From the NCBI GenBank assembly GCA_039180865.1, contig JBCDCZ010000047.1, forward strand, positions 1-20,113: 20,113 nt of DNA. Direction: 5' to 3'. The notes beneath the pieces are model-generated. The model did no database searches. It saw nothing but the letters and a program-made list of their open reading frames with translations, and was not told the DNA's origin. The translations under genes were made by a program, and so were the position numbers. The stretch is from JBCDCU01 sp039180865 (GTDB taxonomy: Bacteria > Pseudomonadota > Alphaproteobacteria > Rhizobiales > JACESI01). Below are positions 12,786-20,113 of the stretch, piece after piece; positions within the stretch are counted from its first letter, which is position 1, and each line of letters starts with the position of its first letter.

Positions 12786-15539
12786 ATGAACGCGCATCCA
12801 TCCTCCGGCAAATCCGATGCCAACAATCCTCATTCTCCAAATGCGGGAAAGACCGCTGAACTGACGCCCATGATGGCGCAATATGTGGAAATCAAAGCGG
12901 CGCACCCCGATGCGCTCTTGTTTTACCGCATGGGGGACTTTTACGAGCTCTTTTTTGACGATGCGGAAATCGCAGCTGAAGCGCTCGCTATCACCCTCAC
13001 CAAACGTGGAAAGCACAACGGCGAAGATATCCCGATGTGCGGTGTCCCGGTTCATGCTGCTGATGATTATCTCCAGAAACTGATCGCAGGCGGTCACAGG
13101 GTGGCAGTCTGCGAACAACTGGAAGACCCGCTCGAAGCCAAGAAGCGTGGGTCGAAAGCCGTCGTTAAGCGTGATGTTGTTCGCCTGGTAACACCCGGGA
13201 CGCTGACAGAAGAAAATCTCCTTGATGCCGGATCGAACAATTTTCTCGCGAGCCTCTCGCACGTCAAGGCAGACGGTGATCACGGGTATGCCTTGTCCTG
13301 GGTTGACCTCTCGACAGGATTGTTCCGCGTACTTGCAACGCAACTCTCGACGCTTGAAGCAGATCTCGCCCGCATTGCTCCCGCTGAACTCATTGTCAGC
13401 GACCGGGCCCTCAGCGACGATATGTTGCGCGCGCTCCTGGAGCATGCATCGCCGGCCGTTGTGTCCCAGCCGTCCGCGTTTTTCGATTCCATGAGTGCAG
13501 GGGACCGGATCTGCCGATACTTCAATGTTGCTTCGCCGGATGCCTTTGGAGCGTTCTCCCGCGCGGAAATGGCGGCAATCGCTGCTATCCTCGCTTATGT
13601 CGAGAAAACGCAAATTGGAGAACGGCCTGAACTCAATGCGCCCGCTCGGGAAGATGCCGGCGGGTTCATGGCCATCGATCCGGCGACGCGCACCAATCTC
13701 GAATTGACGCGGACCCTATCCGGTGAACGGAAAGGGTCCCTTCTCGATACAGTCAAAATGACCGTGACCGGCGCCGGGACCCGGCTCCTTGCCGAACGGT
13801 TGGCGAGCCCGTCCCTGGACCTTGCGGCAATCAACGCGCGGCTCGATGCTGTTTCATGGTTCAAATCCGACAGAAGGCTTCGGGAAGAGGTTCGCCTTCT
13901 CTTGAAGTCCGTGCCCGATATAGCTCGTTCGCTTGCGAGATTATCCCTGTCCCGCGGCGGTCCACGGGATCTTGCTGCGATCGGAGAGGGTATCGGTGCA
14001 GCGCTTGTGATTGGTGGCCGACTTGCACAACACGGCGAAGCCAGAGAACAAGAGGTTTCATCCGTCCTTGTCGACGAGCAAGCAGCAGTCCTCTTAAAGG
14101 GACCGGGTGAGCTTGCCGAAATGCTCTCTTCCGCCCTTCTCGATGACCTTCCGCGGTTGAAGCGCGATGGCGGGTTTGTCCGGGACGGTTACATCGAAGC
14201 GCTCGATGAGGCGCGGGCGTTGCGGGATGAAAGCCGCAAAGTGATAGCCGGTCTTCAGGCCGATTATGCTGAGCTTTCCGGCGTCAAGGCGCTTAAGATC
14301 AAACACAACAACGTGCTTGGTTACTTTATCGAGGTTAGTGCGCAACATGGCGAACGCCTGATGAGCGCTCCCTTAAACGATACATTCATTCATCGTCAGA
14401 CGCTTGCCAATGCCGTCCGTTTCACAACATCTGAGCTTTCCGAACTACAATCAGGCATTGTAAATGCTGCAAGCCGCGCTCTCGCCCTCGAGCTTGAAAC
14501 CTATGATCGTCTTGAAGACGCTGTAGTCGCCGAAGCCGGGACGATCAAGGATCTCGCCGACGCTTTGGCGGAGATTGACCTCGCCTCAGCGAATGCAGAA
14601 CTTGCGGAGGTGCGGAGTTATTCCCGTCCTGAGCTTTCCACGGATATTCGGTTCGAGATTACCGGAGGGCGCCATCCGGTGGTCGAACGCGCGCTGGAAA
14701 AAGCTTTGTCCGATCCGTTTGTGGCGAATTCCTGCCGACTATCGGGTGACGATGGTCAAGGTCAGATCTGTCTGATCACCGGTCCAAACATGGCGGGTAA
14801 ATCGACCTTTCTGCGCCAGAATGCCCTCATCGCCGTGATGGCCCAGGCTGGGATGTTCGTGCCGGCAGAGAAGGCGTCGATCGGATTGGTCGATCGGCTC
14901 TTCTCCAGAGTCGGCGCATCCGATGACCTTGCCCGCGGTCGGTCAACATTCATGGTCGAAATGGTCGAGACCGCTGCGATCCTAAATCAGGCTGGACCGC
15001 GCGCCCTGGTCATTTTGGATGAGATCGGCAGGGGGACGGCAACGTTTGACGGATTATCCATCGCCTGGGCCGCGATCGAACACCTCCATGAGGTCAATCA
15101 GTGCCGCGCGCTCTTTGCGACCCACTATCATGAACTCACCGCCCTTTCCGAGAAGCTCCAACGCCTCTTTAACGCTACAGTCAAGGTGAGCGAATGGAAG
15201 GGTGATGTTGTCTTCTTGCACGAGATCGTCGCGGGCGCTGCTGACCGGTCCTACGGTATTCAGGTCGCGCGCCTTGCCGGTTTGCCCGATGCCGTTATCG
15301 CAAGGGCGAAAGAGGTTCTCGCAAAACTCGAGGCGACCGAACGCGAAAACCCGGCGGCGCTTATCGACGATTTACCGCTCTTCAATGTCGCGATGTCATC
15401 CCGGACTGCGCCATCTCAGCATGCTCCCGATGAAAGGGAAACACAGGTTCTCGACACCCTTGCGACGATCAATCCAGATGACCTGACACCGCGTGAAGCC
15501 CTTGAGGTGCTTTACAAACTCAAACGTGACGCGCAATAA
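12786..15539 (+). CDS. mutS: DNA mismatch repair protein MutS
   Basis: MutS recognises base mismatches and small loops and, with MutL, starts repair of the new strand. The 917-residue product is full length for alphaproteobacteria. The mismatch-reading F-x-E motif is F52-Y-E54 in RMGDFYELFFDD. The connector and lever/clamp regions follow, including LKIKHNNVLGYFIEV. The ATPase has Walker A GPNMAGKS (666-673), Walker B LVILDEIGRGTATFDG with D745-E746, and FATHYHELT. The C-terminal end, ALEVLYKLKRD, resembles the tetramerisation tail. I chose the ATG at 12786; an upstream in-frame GTG at 12750 would add 12 residues, and neither has a strong ribosome-binding site. It starts 72 bp after olsB with no terminator seen between, so it may be partly read from the Pho promoter. 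Confidence 0.97.
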   Translation: MNAHPSSGKSDANNPHSPNAGKTAELTPMMAQYVEIKAAHPDALLFYRMGDFYELFFDDAEIAAEALAITLTKRGKHNGEDIPMCGVPVHAADDYLQKLIAGGHRVAVCEQLEDPLEAKKRGSKAVVKRDVVRLVTPGTLTEENLLDAGSNNFLASLSHVKADGDHGYALSWVDLSTGLFRVLATQLSTLEADLARIAPAELIVSDRALSDDMLRALLEHASPAVVSQPSAFFDSMSAGDRICRYFNVASPDAFGAFSRAEMAAIAAILAYVEKTQIGERPELNAPAREDAGGFMAIDPATRTNLELTRTLSGERKGSLLDTVKMTVTGAGTRLLAERLASPSLDLAAINARLDAVSWFKSDRRLREEVRLLLKSVPDIARSLARLSLSRGGPRDLAAIGEGIGAALVIGGRLAQHGEAREQEVSSVLVDEQAAVLLKGPGELAEMLSSALLDDLPRLKRDGGFVRDGYIEALDEARALRDESRKVIAGLQADYAELSGVKALKIKHNNVLGYFIEVSAQHGERLMSAPLNDTFIHRQTLANAVRFTTSELSELQSGIVNAASRALALELETYDRLEDAVVAEAGTIKDLADALAEIDLASANAELAEVRSYSRPELSTDIRFEITGGRHPVVERALEKALSDPFVANSCRLSGDDGQGQICLITGPNMAGKSTFLRQNALIAVMAQAGMFVPAEKASIGLVDRLFSRVGASDDLARGRSTFMVEMVETAAILNQAGPRALVILDEIGRGTATFDGLSIAWAAIEHLHEVNQCRALFATHYHELTALSEKLQRLFNATVKVSEWKGDVVFLHEIVAGAADRSYGIQVARLAGLPDAVIARAKEVLAKLEATERENPAALIDDLPLFNVAMSSRTAPSQHAPDERETQVLDTLATINPDDLTPREALEVLYKLKRDAQ

Positions 15540-15577
15540 CAAGCGCCCGGTCCAGCGCGCTTGAAGGACGGCACGAC

Positions 15578-18397
15578 GTGGCAGCCCGCAAAGACAGACA
15601 GATTACAGGCATAGCTGATGAGATCAGCGTCAAGGATGGTCTCATCGATCTTGATGCCGTCACCACGGAAATTGCCGCAATCGTGAAGGATGGCAGCTCG
15701 GATGGTCCAAAGGCCCGCGCAAAATTGCTTGCACTCTTCAAGTCGGTCATCGACGAGGGCCGTAATCGCGCCGAAGCACTGTTGTTGAAAGATGGTGGCG
15801 GGCTGAAATGTGCTGCCCGGCTTTCGAGCCTGCAGGATGTGGTGATTGGCCTCCTCCACGATTTCGCGACGCGTCATGTCATCGGAGAGACCAACCGGTC
15901 TTCAGCCGAGAAGATGACAATTGTCGCGGTCGGCGGTTATGGCCGCGGCACACTGGCGCCGGAATCAGACATCGACCTTCTGTTCCTGCTTCCCTACAAG
16001 CAGACACCCTGGGGGGAAAGCGTTGTCGAGTTCATCCTCTACATGCTGTGGGATCTGCGCTTCAAAGTTGGGCACGCAACCCGCGATGTGAACGAATGCG
16101 TACGGCTGTCGAAGCAGGATATGACGATCCGTACCGCGCTTCTGGAAGCCCGGTATTTGTGGGGCGATCGCGCGCTCTTCGATGAAATGGAGGCGCGCTT
16201 CGACAAGGAAGTCGTGCGCGGAACAAGTGCCCAGTTCATCGAAGCGAAGATGGCAGAGCGCGATACGCGGCACCGCAAAGCGGGCGACACCCGCTATCTG
16301 GTCGAACCCAATCTAAAGGAAGGTAAAGGCGGCCTGCGTGATCTTCATACGTTGTTCTGGATCTCAAAATATTTTTACCGAGTGAAGCGCACACGCGACC
16401 TCGTTAAAATGGGTGTCCTCAGCGACAAGGAGGCCAAGCTTTTCAAGAAATCGGAGGATTTTCTCTGGGCTGTCAGGTGCCATATGCACTTTTTAACGAA
16501 ACGCGCGGATGAACGGCTTACCTTCGATTTGCAGCGCGATATGGCTCACCGGCTGAATTATCGCACAGCCGCCGGGCTCAGCGATGTCGAGCGGTTCATG
16601 AAACACTATTTCCTGACCGCAAAGAGTGTCGGGCATTTAACGAACATCCTGTCTTCCCGGCTAGAAGCAGAACAGGTCAAAGCGACGCCTGGGATCAGCC
16701 GTTTCGTGAGTGCTGCCTTCACTGGGCGTCGCACGACGGTGAAAGGTGCTGAAGGCTTTCTTATTGAGAAGAAACGCATCATCGCTGCACGCGACGATGT
16801 CTTTGAGAAAGATCCCGTTAATCTCCTGCGGGCATTCAAGGCGGCGGATGAAACCGGGTACAACTTTCATCCTGATCTTTTCTACCTCATGTCGAAGTCC
16901 CTGAAGCTGATTGACAGCAAGCTGCGTGCGAATGACGAGGCAAACGGGATCTTTCTGGAGATCCTGACATCGAAACGAGATCCGGAAGCCATTCTGCGCA
17001 AGATGAATGAAGCCGGTGTGCTCGGCCGTTTCATCCCGGCGTTCGGCAAGGTCGTCGCGATGATGCAGTTCAACATGTACCATCACTACACCGTCGACGA
17101 GCATACAATCCGAACAATCGGTGTCTTGAGTGCGCTTGAACGCGGCACGTTGAAAGACGAGACGCCTTTATCCAACCGGCTGATTGAGGAAGTCGACGAC
17201 CGGACAATTCTCTATATCACCCTCTTTTTACATGATATCGCCAAGGGCCGCGCTGAAGATCACTCCATTGCAGGCGAGCGCGTTGCGAAGCGATTCGGCA
17301 AGCGCTTAAAGCTGACTGATGCGCAGACAGAGACCATTTCCTGGCTCGTGCTTGAGCACCTGACGATGAGTATGGTGGCTCAGTCGCGTGATCTGAGCGA
17401 CCCGAAAACGATCCGAGACTTTGCTAATATTGTTCAGACGCCGGAACGCTTGAAGCTCCTTCTACTTCTCACCGTCTGCGATATTCGCGGCGTCGGACCC
17501 GGGGTCTGGAATGGCTGGAAGGGTCAGCTCTTGCGGACCCTCTACTATGAGACATTGCCCGTCCTGACCGGCGGCTACAACGCAATCGCAGTCACCGACC
17601 GGGTGGAACGTGCAAAAGCCGAACTTGCCGAAACCCTGTCCGATTGGCCGAAGAAAGCTGCCGAAGTATACGTGGAGCGCCACTATCCCGCTTACCTTTT
17701 GCGCACGGCTCCAGAAGAACAGACCCGCCACGCGCATCTTGTAATGGAGGCCGATGAAGAAGGAGACGGTTTCGCAACAAGTGTCAGGACGTCCGGCTTC
17801 GAAGACGTAACAGAAATTACAGTCTACGCGCGTGACCACCCAAGCATGCTGAATGTCCTGGCGGGCGCCTGTAAGCGCACCGGTGCGAACATTGTCGGCG
17901 CTCAGATTTATACGACCCGCGACGGGTTCGCCCTCGATATCATCAATCTCAGCCGCGAGTTTCAATCTGACGATGACGAATTGCGGCGCGCCCGTCGGAT
18001 TGAAACGGAAATTCGGTCAGCCCTGTCCGGCAAGCCGTCACCTGAAACGGGACAACCGCTCCAGATCGGGGGCGTGAAGCGCTCCAGCAGGGCCTTCACT
18101 GTCGCGACTGAAATCCTGATCAACAACACGCTCTCTAACAAATTTACGGTGATCGAGGCTTCTGGCAAAGACCGTAACGGACTCTTGCACGATCTCGCCA
18201 GGGCTATTTTCGAGCTTAATCTCAACATTTCGTCGGCTCATATTGCCACCTTCGGCGAGCGGGCCGTGGACGTGTTCTACGTAACCGACATGATGGGTGA
18301 AAAGATCACCGACAAGATGAAACAGGACGCGATCAAGCGGCATCTTGCAAAGGCGTTCGCATCACCTGAACCGAAACCCGCTAAACGGGCGGCCTGA
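15578..18397 (+). CDS. glnD: Bifunctional [protein-PII] uridylyltransferase / uridylyl-removing enzyme GlnD
   Basis: GlnD senses glutamine and adds or removes UMP on the PII proteins GlnB/GlnK, controlling nitrogen assimilation. The 939-residue product contains all expected domains. The nucleotidyltransferase motif is VGGYGRGTLAPESDIDLLFL (118-137), with D131 and D133 as catalytic metal ligands. YLVEPNLKEGKGGLRDLHTL follows. The HD hydrolase domain has FLHDIAKG (H552-D553) and the downstream EDHS. Two ACT domains lie at about 745-810 (EITVYARDHPSMLNVLAGAC) and 855-925 (FTVIEASGKDRNGLLHDLAR). The GTG start at 15578 is supported by AAGGA (15564-15568) at 9-nt spacing. It lies 38 bp after mutS and 6 bp before murJ, an order typical of Hyphomicrobiales. 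Confidence 0.97.
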   Translation: MAARKDRQITGIADEISVKDGLIDLDAVTTEIAAIVKDGSSDGPKARAKLLALFKSVIDEGRNRAEALLLKDGGGLKCAARLSSLQDVVIGLLHDFATRHVIGETNRSSAEKMTIVAVGGYGRGTLAPESDIDLLFLLPYKQTPWGESVVEFILYMLWDLRFKVGHATRDVNECVRLSKQDMTIRTALLEARYLWGDRALFDEMEARFDKEVVRGTSAQFIEAKMAERDTRHRKAGDTRYLVEPNLKEGKGGLRDLHTLFWISKYFYRVKRTRDLVKMGVLSDKEAKLFKKSEDFLWAVRCHMHFLTKRADERLTFDLQRDMAHRLNYRTAAGLSDVERFMKHYFLTAKSVGHLTNILSSRLEAEQVKATPGISRFVSAAFTGRRTTVKGAEGFLIEKKRIIAARDDVFEKDPVNLLRAFKAADETGYNFHPDLFYLMSKSLKLIDSKLRANDEANGIFLEILTSKRDPEAILRKMNEAGVLGRFIPAFGKVVAMMQFNMYHHYTVDEHTIRTIGVLSALERGTLKDETPLSNRLIEEVDDRTILYITLFLHDIAKGRAEDHSIAGERVAKRFGKRLKLTDAQTETISWLVLEHLTMSMVAQSRDLSDPKTIRDFANIVQTPERLKLLLLLTVCDIRGVGPGVWNGWKGQLLRTLYYETLPVLTGGYNAIAVTDRVERAKAELAETLSDWPKKAAEVYVERHYPAYLLRTAPEEQTRHAHLVMEADEEGDGFATSVRTSGFEDVTEITVYARDHPSMLNVLAGACKRTGANIVGAQIYTTRDGFALDIINLSREFQSDDDELRRARRIETEIRSALSGKPSPETGQPLQIGGVKRSSRAFTVATEILINNTLSNKFTVIEASGKDRNGLLHDLARAIFELNLNISSAHIATFGERAVDVFYVTDMMGEKITDKMKQDAIKRHLAKAFASPEPKPAKRAA

Positions 18398-18403
18398 CGG
18401 CAA

Positions 18404-19966
18404 ATGCGGCTTTTGAAAAGTTTCGCGACTGTAGGTGCGGCGACGATTGCAAGCCGCATTCTGGGTTTTGTGCGCGAAATCATGCTGGTGGCGCTCTTGG
18501 GCGCAGGACCCGTAACCGACGCGTTCTACGCCGCTTTCCGCTTTCCAAATCTGTTTCGAAGGCTGTTTGCGGAAGGTGCATTCAATCCTGCCTTTGTACC
18601 ATTATTTGCCAAGGAGCTTGAAAAGGGAGGTCTCGCCGCCGCACAGGCCTTCGCGCGCGAAGTGTTTTCGGTCCTTTTCGTCGTTCTTCTTGTCCTTACG
18701 GCGCTCGCGGAAATGGCCATGCCGGTTCTGGTCCACACCGTGATTGCGCCGGGTTTTGACGAGGTTGATGGCAAGAGCGAACTGACAGCGGACCTTGCCC
18801 GGATCATGTTCCCCTATCTGTTCTGCATGTCGCTCGTCGCTCTGCTGTCCGGCGTGCTCAATTCCCTGCGCCGCTACTTTGTCGCTGCATTTGTTCCCGT
18901 CGTAATGAACGTGGTCCTGATAGGCGTCCTTGCCCTTGGCATAATTTACGAGACGGGCGCAACGGTCTTCACCGGCTACTTGATTGCGTGGGGAGTGTTC
19001 GTTGCAGGGTTTTTGCAACTCGCAATGGTTTGGGTTGCTGCCCGCAAAACCGGCTTTCGCCTGCAACTGAGCATTCCAAAGCTCTCCCCGCCTGTGCGAC
19101 GGTTGCTCGTTCTTGCCATTCCAGCCGCCATCGCTGGCGGGATCACCCAAATTAATCTTCTCGTCGGCCAGATCATCGCATCCGCCCAGGAGAGCGCGAT
19201 CACCTATTTGCAGCTTTCGGATCGGATATATCAGTTGCCATTGGGCGTGATCGGGATCGCAATCGGTGTTGTCCTGCTTCCGGAATTATCCCGCGCGTTC
19301 GGGGCAGGCGACCGCTCCCAGGCCGTCTATACGCAGCGCCACGCGCTCGAATTTTCGATGTTCTTGACATTGCCATCCGCCGTTGCACTCGGAGTGATGC
19401 CGTTCCTCATCGTTGATGTTCTTTATGTTCGCGGCGCTTTCACGCCCACTGATGCAATCGGGACCGCCGCCGCCCTTGGTGCATTTGCCTGGGGTCTGCC
19501 GGCCTTTGTTCTGGTCAAGGTGCTCTCTCCAGCATTCTTCGCGCGTGAAGATACAAGAACACCGATGCTCTATGCAGGCGTCAATGCGGGCATCAACATC
19601 GTTTTGTCTCTTATCCTCTTTGAGTACTTCGCCCATGTCGGTATTGCGATTGCCACATCGGTGGCGGCCTGGGCCAACGTCATTTTGCTTGCTACTGGTC
19701 TGATACGCCGTGGTTATTGGCCCTTTGATTGGCAGACCGGGCGGCGTACAGTTTTGATGCTGCTCGGAAGCGCTGCAATGGGTGTTTGCCTCTATGCCTG
19801 GTTGTCCTTTACGGCGGGGGAAGGGCTTCTCGATACCGCATCACAACGTTTCGGAGCCCTTTGTCTCGCAATCTCAGGCGGAGCGACGGTCTATTTTGTA
19901 ACAACAGTGTTGACGCGGGCCGTGGACTTGAGGCAAATCCAGCGCAATCTGCGGCGCTCGGCCTGA
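18404..19966 (+). CDS. murJ: Lipid II flippase MurJ (MviN)
   Basis: MurJ is an inner-membrane transporter of the MOP superfamily that flips lipid II to the periplasm for peptidoglycan synthesis. The 520-residue product is strongly hydrophobic throughout, consistent with about 14 helices. The N-terminal signature is very well conserved: TIASRILGFVRE with R18 and R24, then TDAFYAAFRFPNLFRRLFAE with R52, then GAFNPAFVPLF. These arginines fall at the same positions as the essential ones described for E. coli MurJ. Other family segments are FPYLFCMSLVALLSGVLNS and SDRIYQLPLGVIGIAIGVVL. The ATG at 18404 is 6 bp after the glnD stop, so translational coupling is likely; no strong separate ribosome-binding site is visible. 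Confidence 0.97.
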   Translation: MRLLKSFATVGAATIASRILGFVREIMLVALLGAGPVTDAFYAAFRFPNLFRRLFAEGAFNPAFVPLFAKELEKGGLAAAQAFAREVFSVLFVVLLVLTALAEMAMPVLVHTVIAPGFDEVDGKSELTADLARIMFPYLFCMSLVALLSGVLNSLRRYFVAAFVPVVMNVVLIGVLALGIIYETGATVFTGYLIAWGVFVAGFLQLAMVWVAARKTGFRLQLSIPKLSPPVRRLLVLAIPAAIAGGITQINLLVGQIIASAQESAITYLQLSDRIYQLPLGVIGIAIGVVLLPELSRAFGAGDRSQAVYTQRHALEFSMFLTLPSAVALGVMPFLIVDVLYVRGAFTPTDAIGTAAALGAFAWGLPAFVLVKVLSPAFFAREDTRTPMLYAGVNAGINIVLSLILFEYFAHVGIAIATSVAAWANVILLATGLIRRGYWPFDWQTGRRTVLMLLGSAAMGVCLYAWLSFTAGEGLLDTASQRFGALCLAISGGATVYFVTTVLTRAVDLRQIQRNLRRSA

Positions 19967-20030
19967 CTTTGTAAAGAAAGCGGCCCCACGGGCGCTGCAT
20001 TCTTTTGACCGGGGACACTTCAAAAATCTA

Positions 20031-20113
20031 ATGAGCGAGAACAGTTTCGAGCCGCGCGTCTTTTCCGGCGTCCAGCCGACGGGCAACCTTCACCTTGGCA
20101 ATTATCTTGGCGC
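20031..20113 (+). CDS. trpS: Tryptophan--tRNA ligase, N-terminal fragment (runs off the window)
   Basis: Only 27 complete codons are visible. They read MSENSFEPRVFSGVQPTG followed by NLHLGNYLG. FSGVQPTGNLHLGN is the class I synthetase start of TrpRS, with HLGN as the HIGH-type ATP-binding signature. The enzyme charges tRNA-Trp. The 64-bp gap after murJ contains only a 4-bp GC stem (19983-19993) and no terminator. GGGGA at 20011-20015 is too far from the ATG to be a convincing ribosome-binding site. The murJ-trpS order is common in Hyphomicrobiales. Confidence 0.95.
   Translation, partial: MSENSFEPRVFSGVQPTGNLHLGNYLG

Noticed and set aside
12519..13613. Long antisense open frame (364 codons) across the olsB-mutS junction
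   Set aside because: It lies opposite strongly conserved coding sequence of both genes, is rich in Arg, Cys and His as expected for a shadow frame, and matches no family I recognise.
19983..19993. GCCC-CAC-GGGC hairpin between murJ and trpS as a terminator
   Set aside because: The stem is only 4 bp and no T-run follows it.
1..20113. tRNA, rRNA, CRISPR, insertion sequence, prophage or toxin-antitoxin genes
   Set aside because: No cloverleaf, repeat-spacer array, transposase, integrase or typical small toxin pair was seen on either strand; almost all of the window is taken up by recognised housekeeping genes.

Overview
The window looks like a chromosomal housekeeping segment from an alphaproteobacterium, most likely of the order Hyphomicrobiales (Rhizobiales). 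The basis is recalled family resemblance and gene order, not a database search. Three blocks match the rhizobial layout: hrcA divergent from rph-rdgB-hemW; an LpoA-like lipoprotein divergent from rsmI-yraN-gshB; and olsB-mutS-glnD-murJ-trpS. Base composition is moderately GC-rich and looks even throughout. I see no tRNA, rRNA, CRISPR array, insertion sequence, prophage or other mobile element.

Left part (1-4016): the first 43 codons of hrcA (heat-shock repressor, minus strand) face away from a tight plus-strand cluster. This cluster holds rph (RNase PH, tRNA 3'-end trimming), rdgB (house-cleaning ITP/XTP pyrophosphatase) and hemW (radical-SAM haem chaperone family). rdgB and hemW share one base. 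hemW converges, with only 8 bp between stop codons, on a minus-strand amino-acid dehydrogenase of the leucine dehydrogenase family, whose substrate pocket looks altered.

Middle (4017-9533): upstream of the dehydrogenase, on the same strand, is a predicted lipoprotein with a periplasmic-binding fold, a short relative of the PBP1A activator LpoA. Its start faces rsmI across a 206-bp gap rich in inverted repeats. rsmI (16S rRNA 2'-O-methyltransferase), yraN (nuclease-fold protein), gshB (glutathione synthetase) and comM/yifB (AAA+ helicase family) run rightwards.

Right part (9534-20113): a membrane hybrid histidine kinase that begins with TTG and has almost no periplasmic domain is followed by olsB (ornithine-lipid N-acyltransferase). 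A near-consensus Pho box with a correctly spaced -10 element lies just upstream of olsB. This predicts PhoB activation under phosphate starvation, the condition in which bacteria replace phospholipids with ornithine lipids. mutS, glnD (PII uridylyltransferase), murJ (lipid II flippase) and the start of trpS follow on the same strand with short gaps, so some Pho-driven read-through into mismatch repair and nitrogen sensing is conceivable.

I found no clear previously undescribed multi-gene system. The points most worth checking are the Pho box and what lies downstream of it, the unusual pocket of the leucine dehydrogenase-like enzyme, the nested inverted repeats between the lipoprotein gene and rsmI, and the degenerate receiver of the hybrid kinase.
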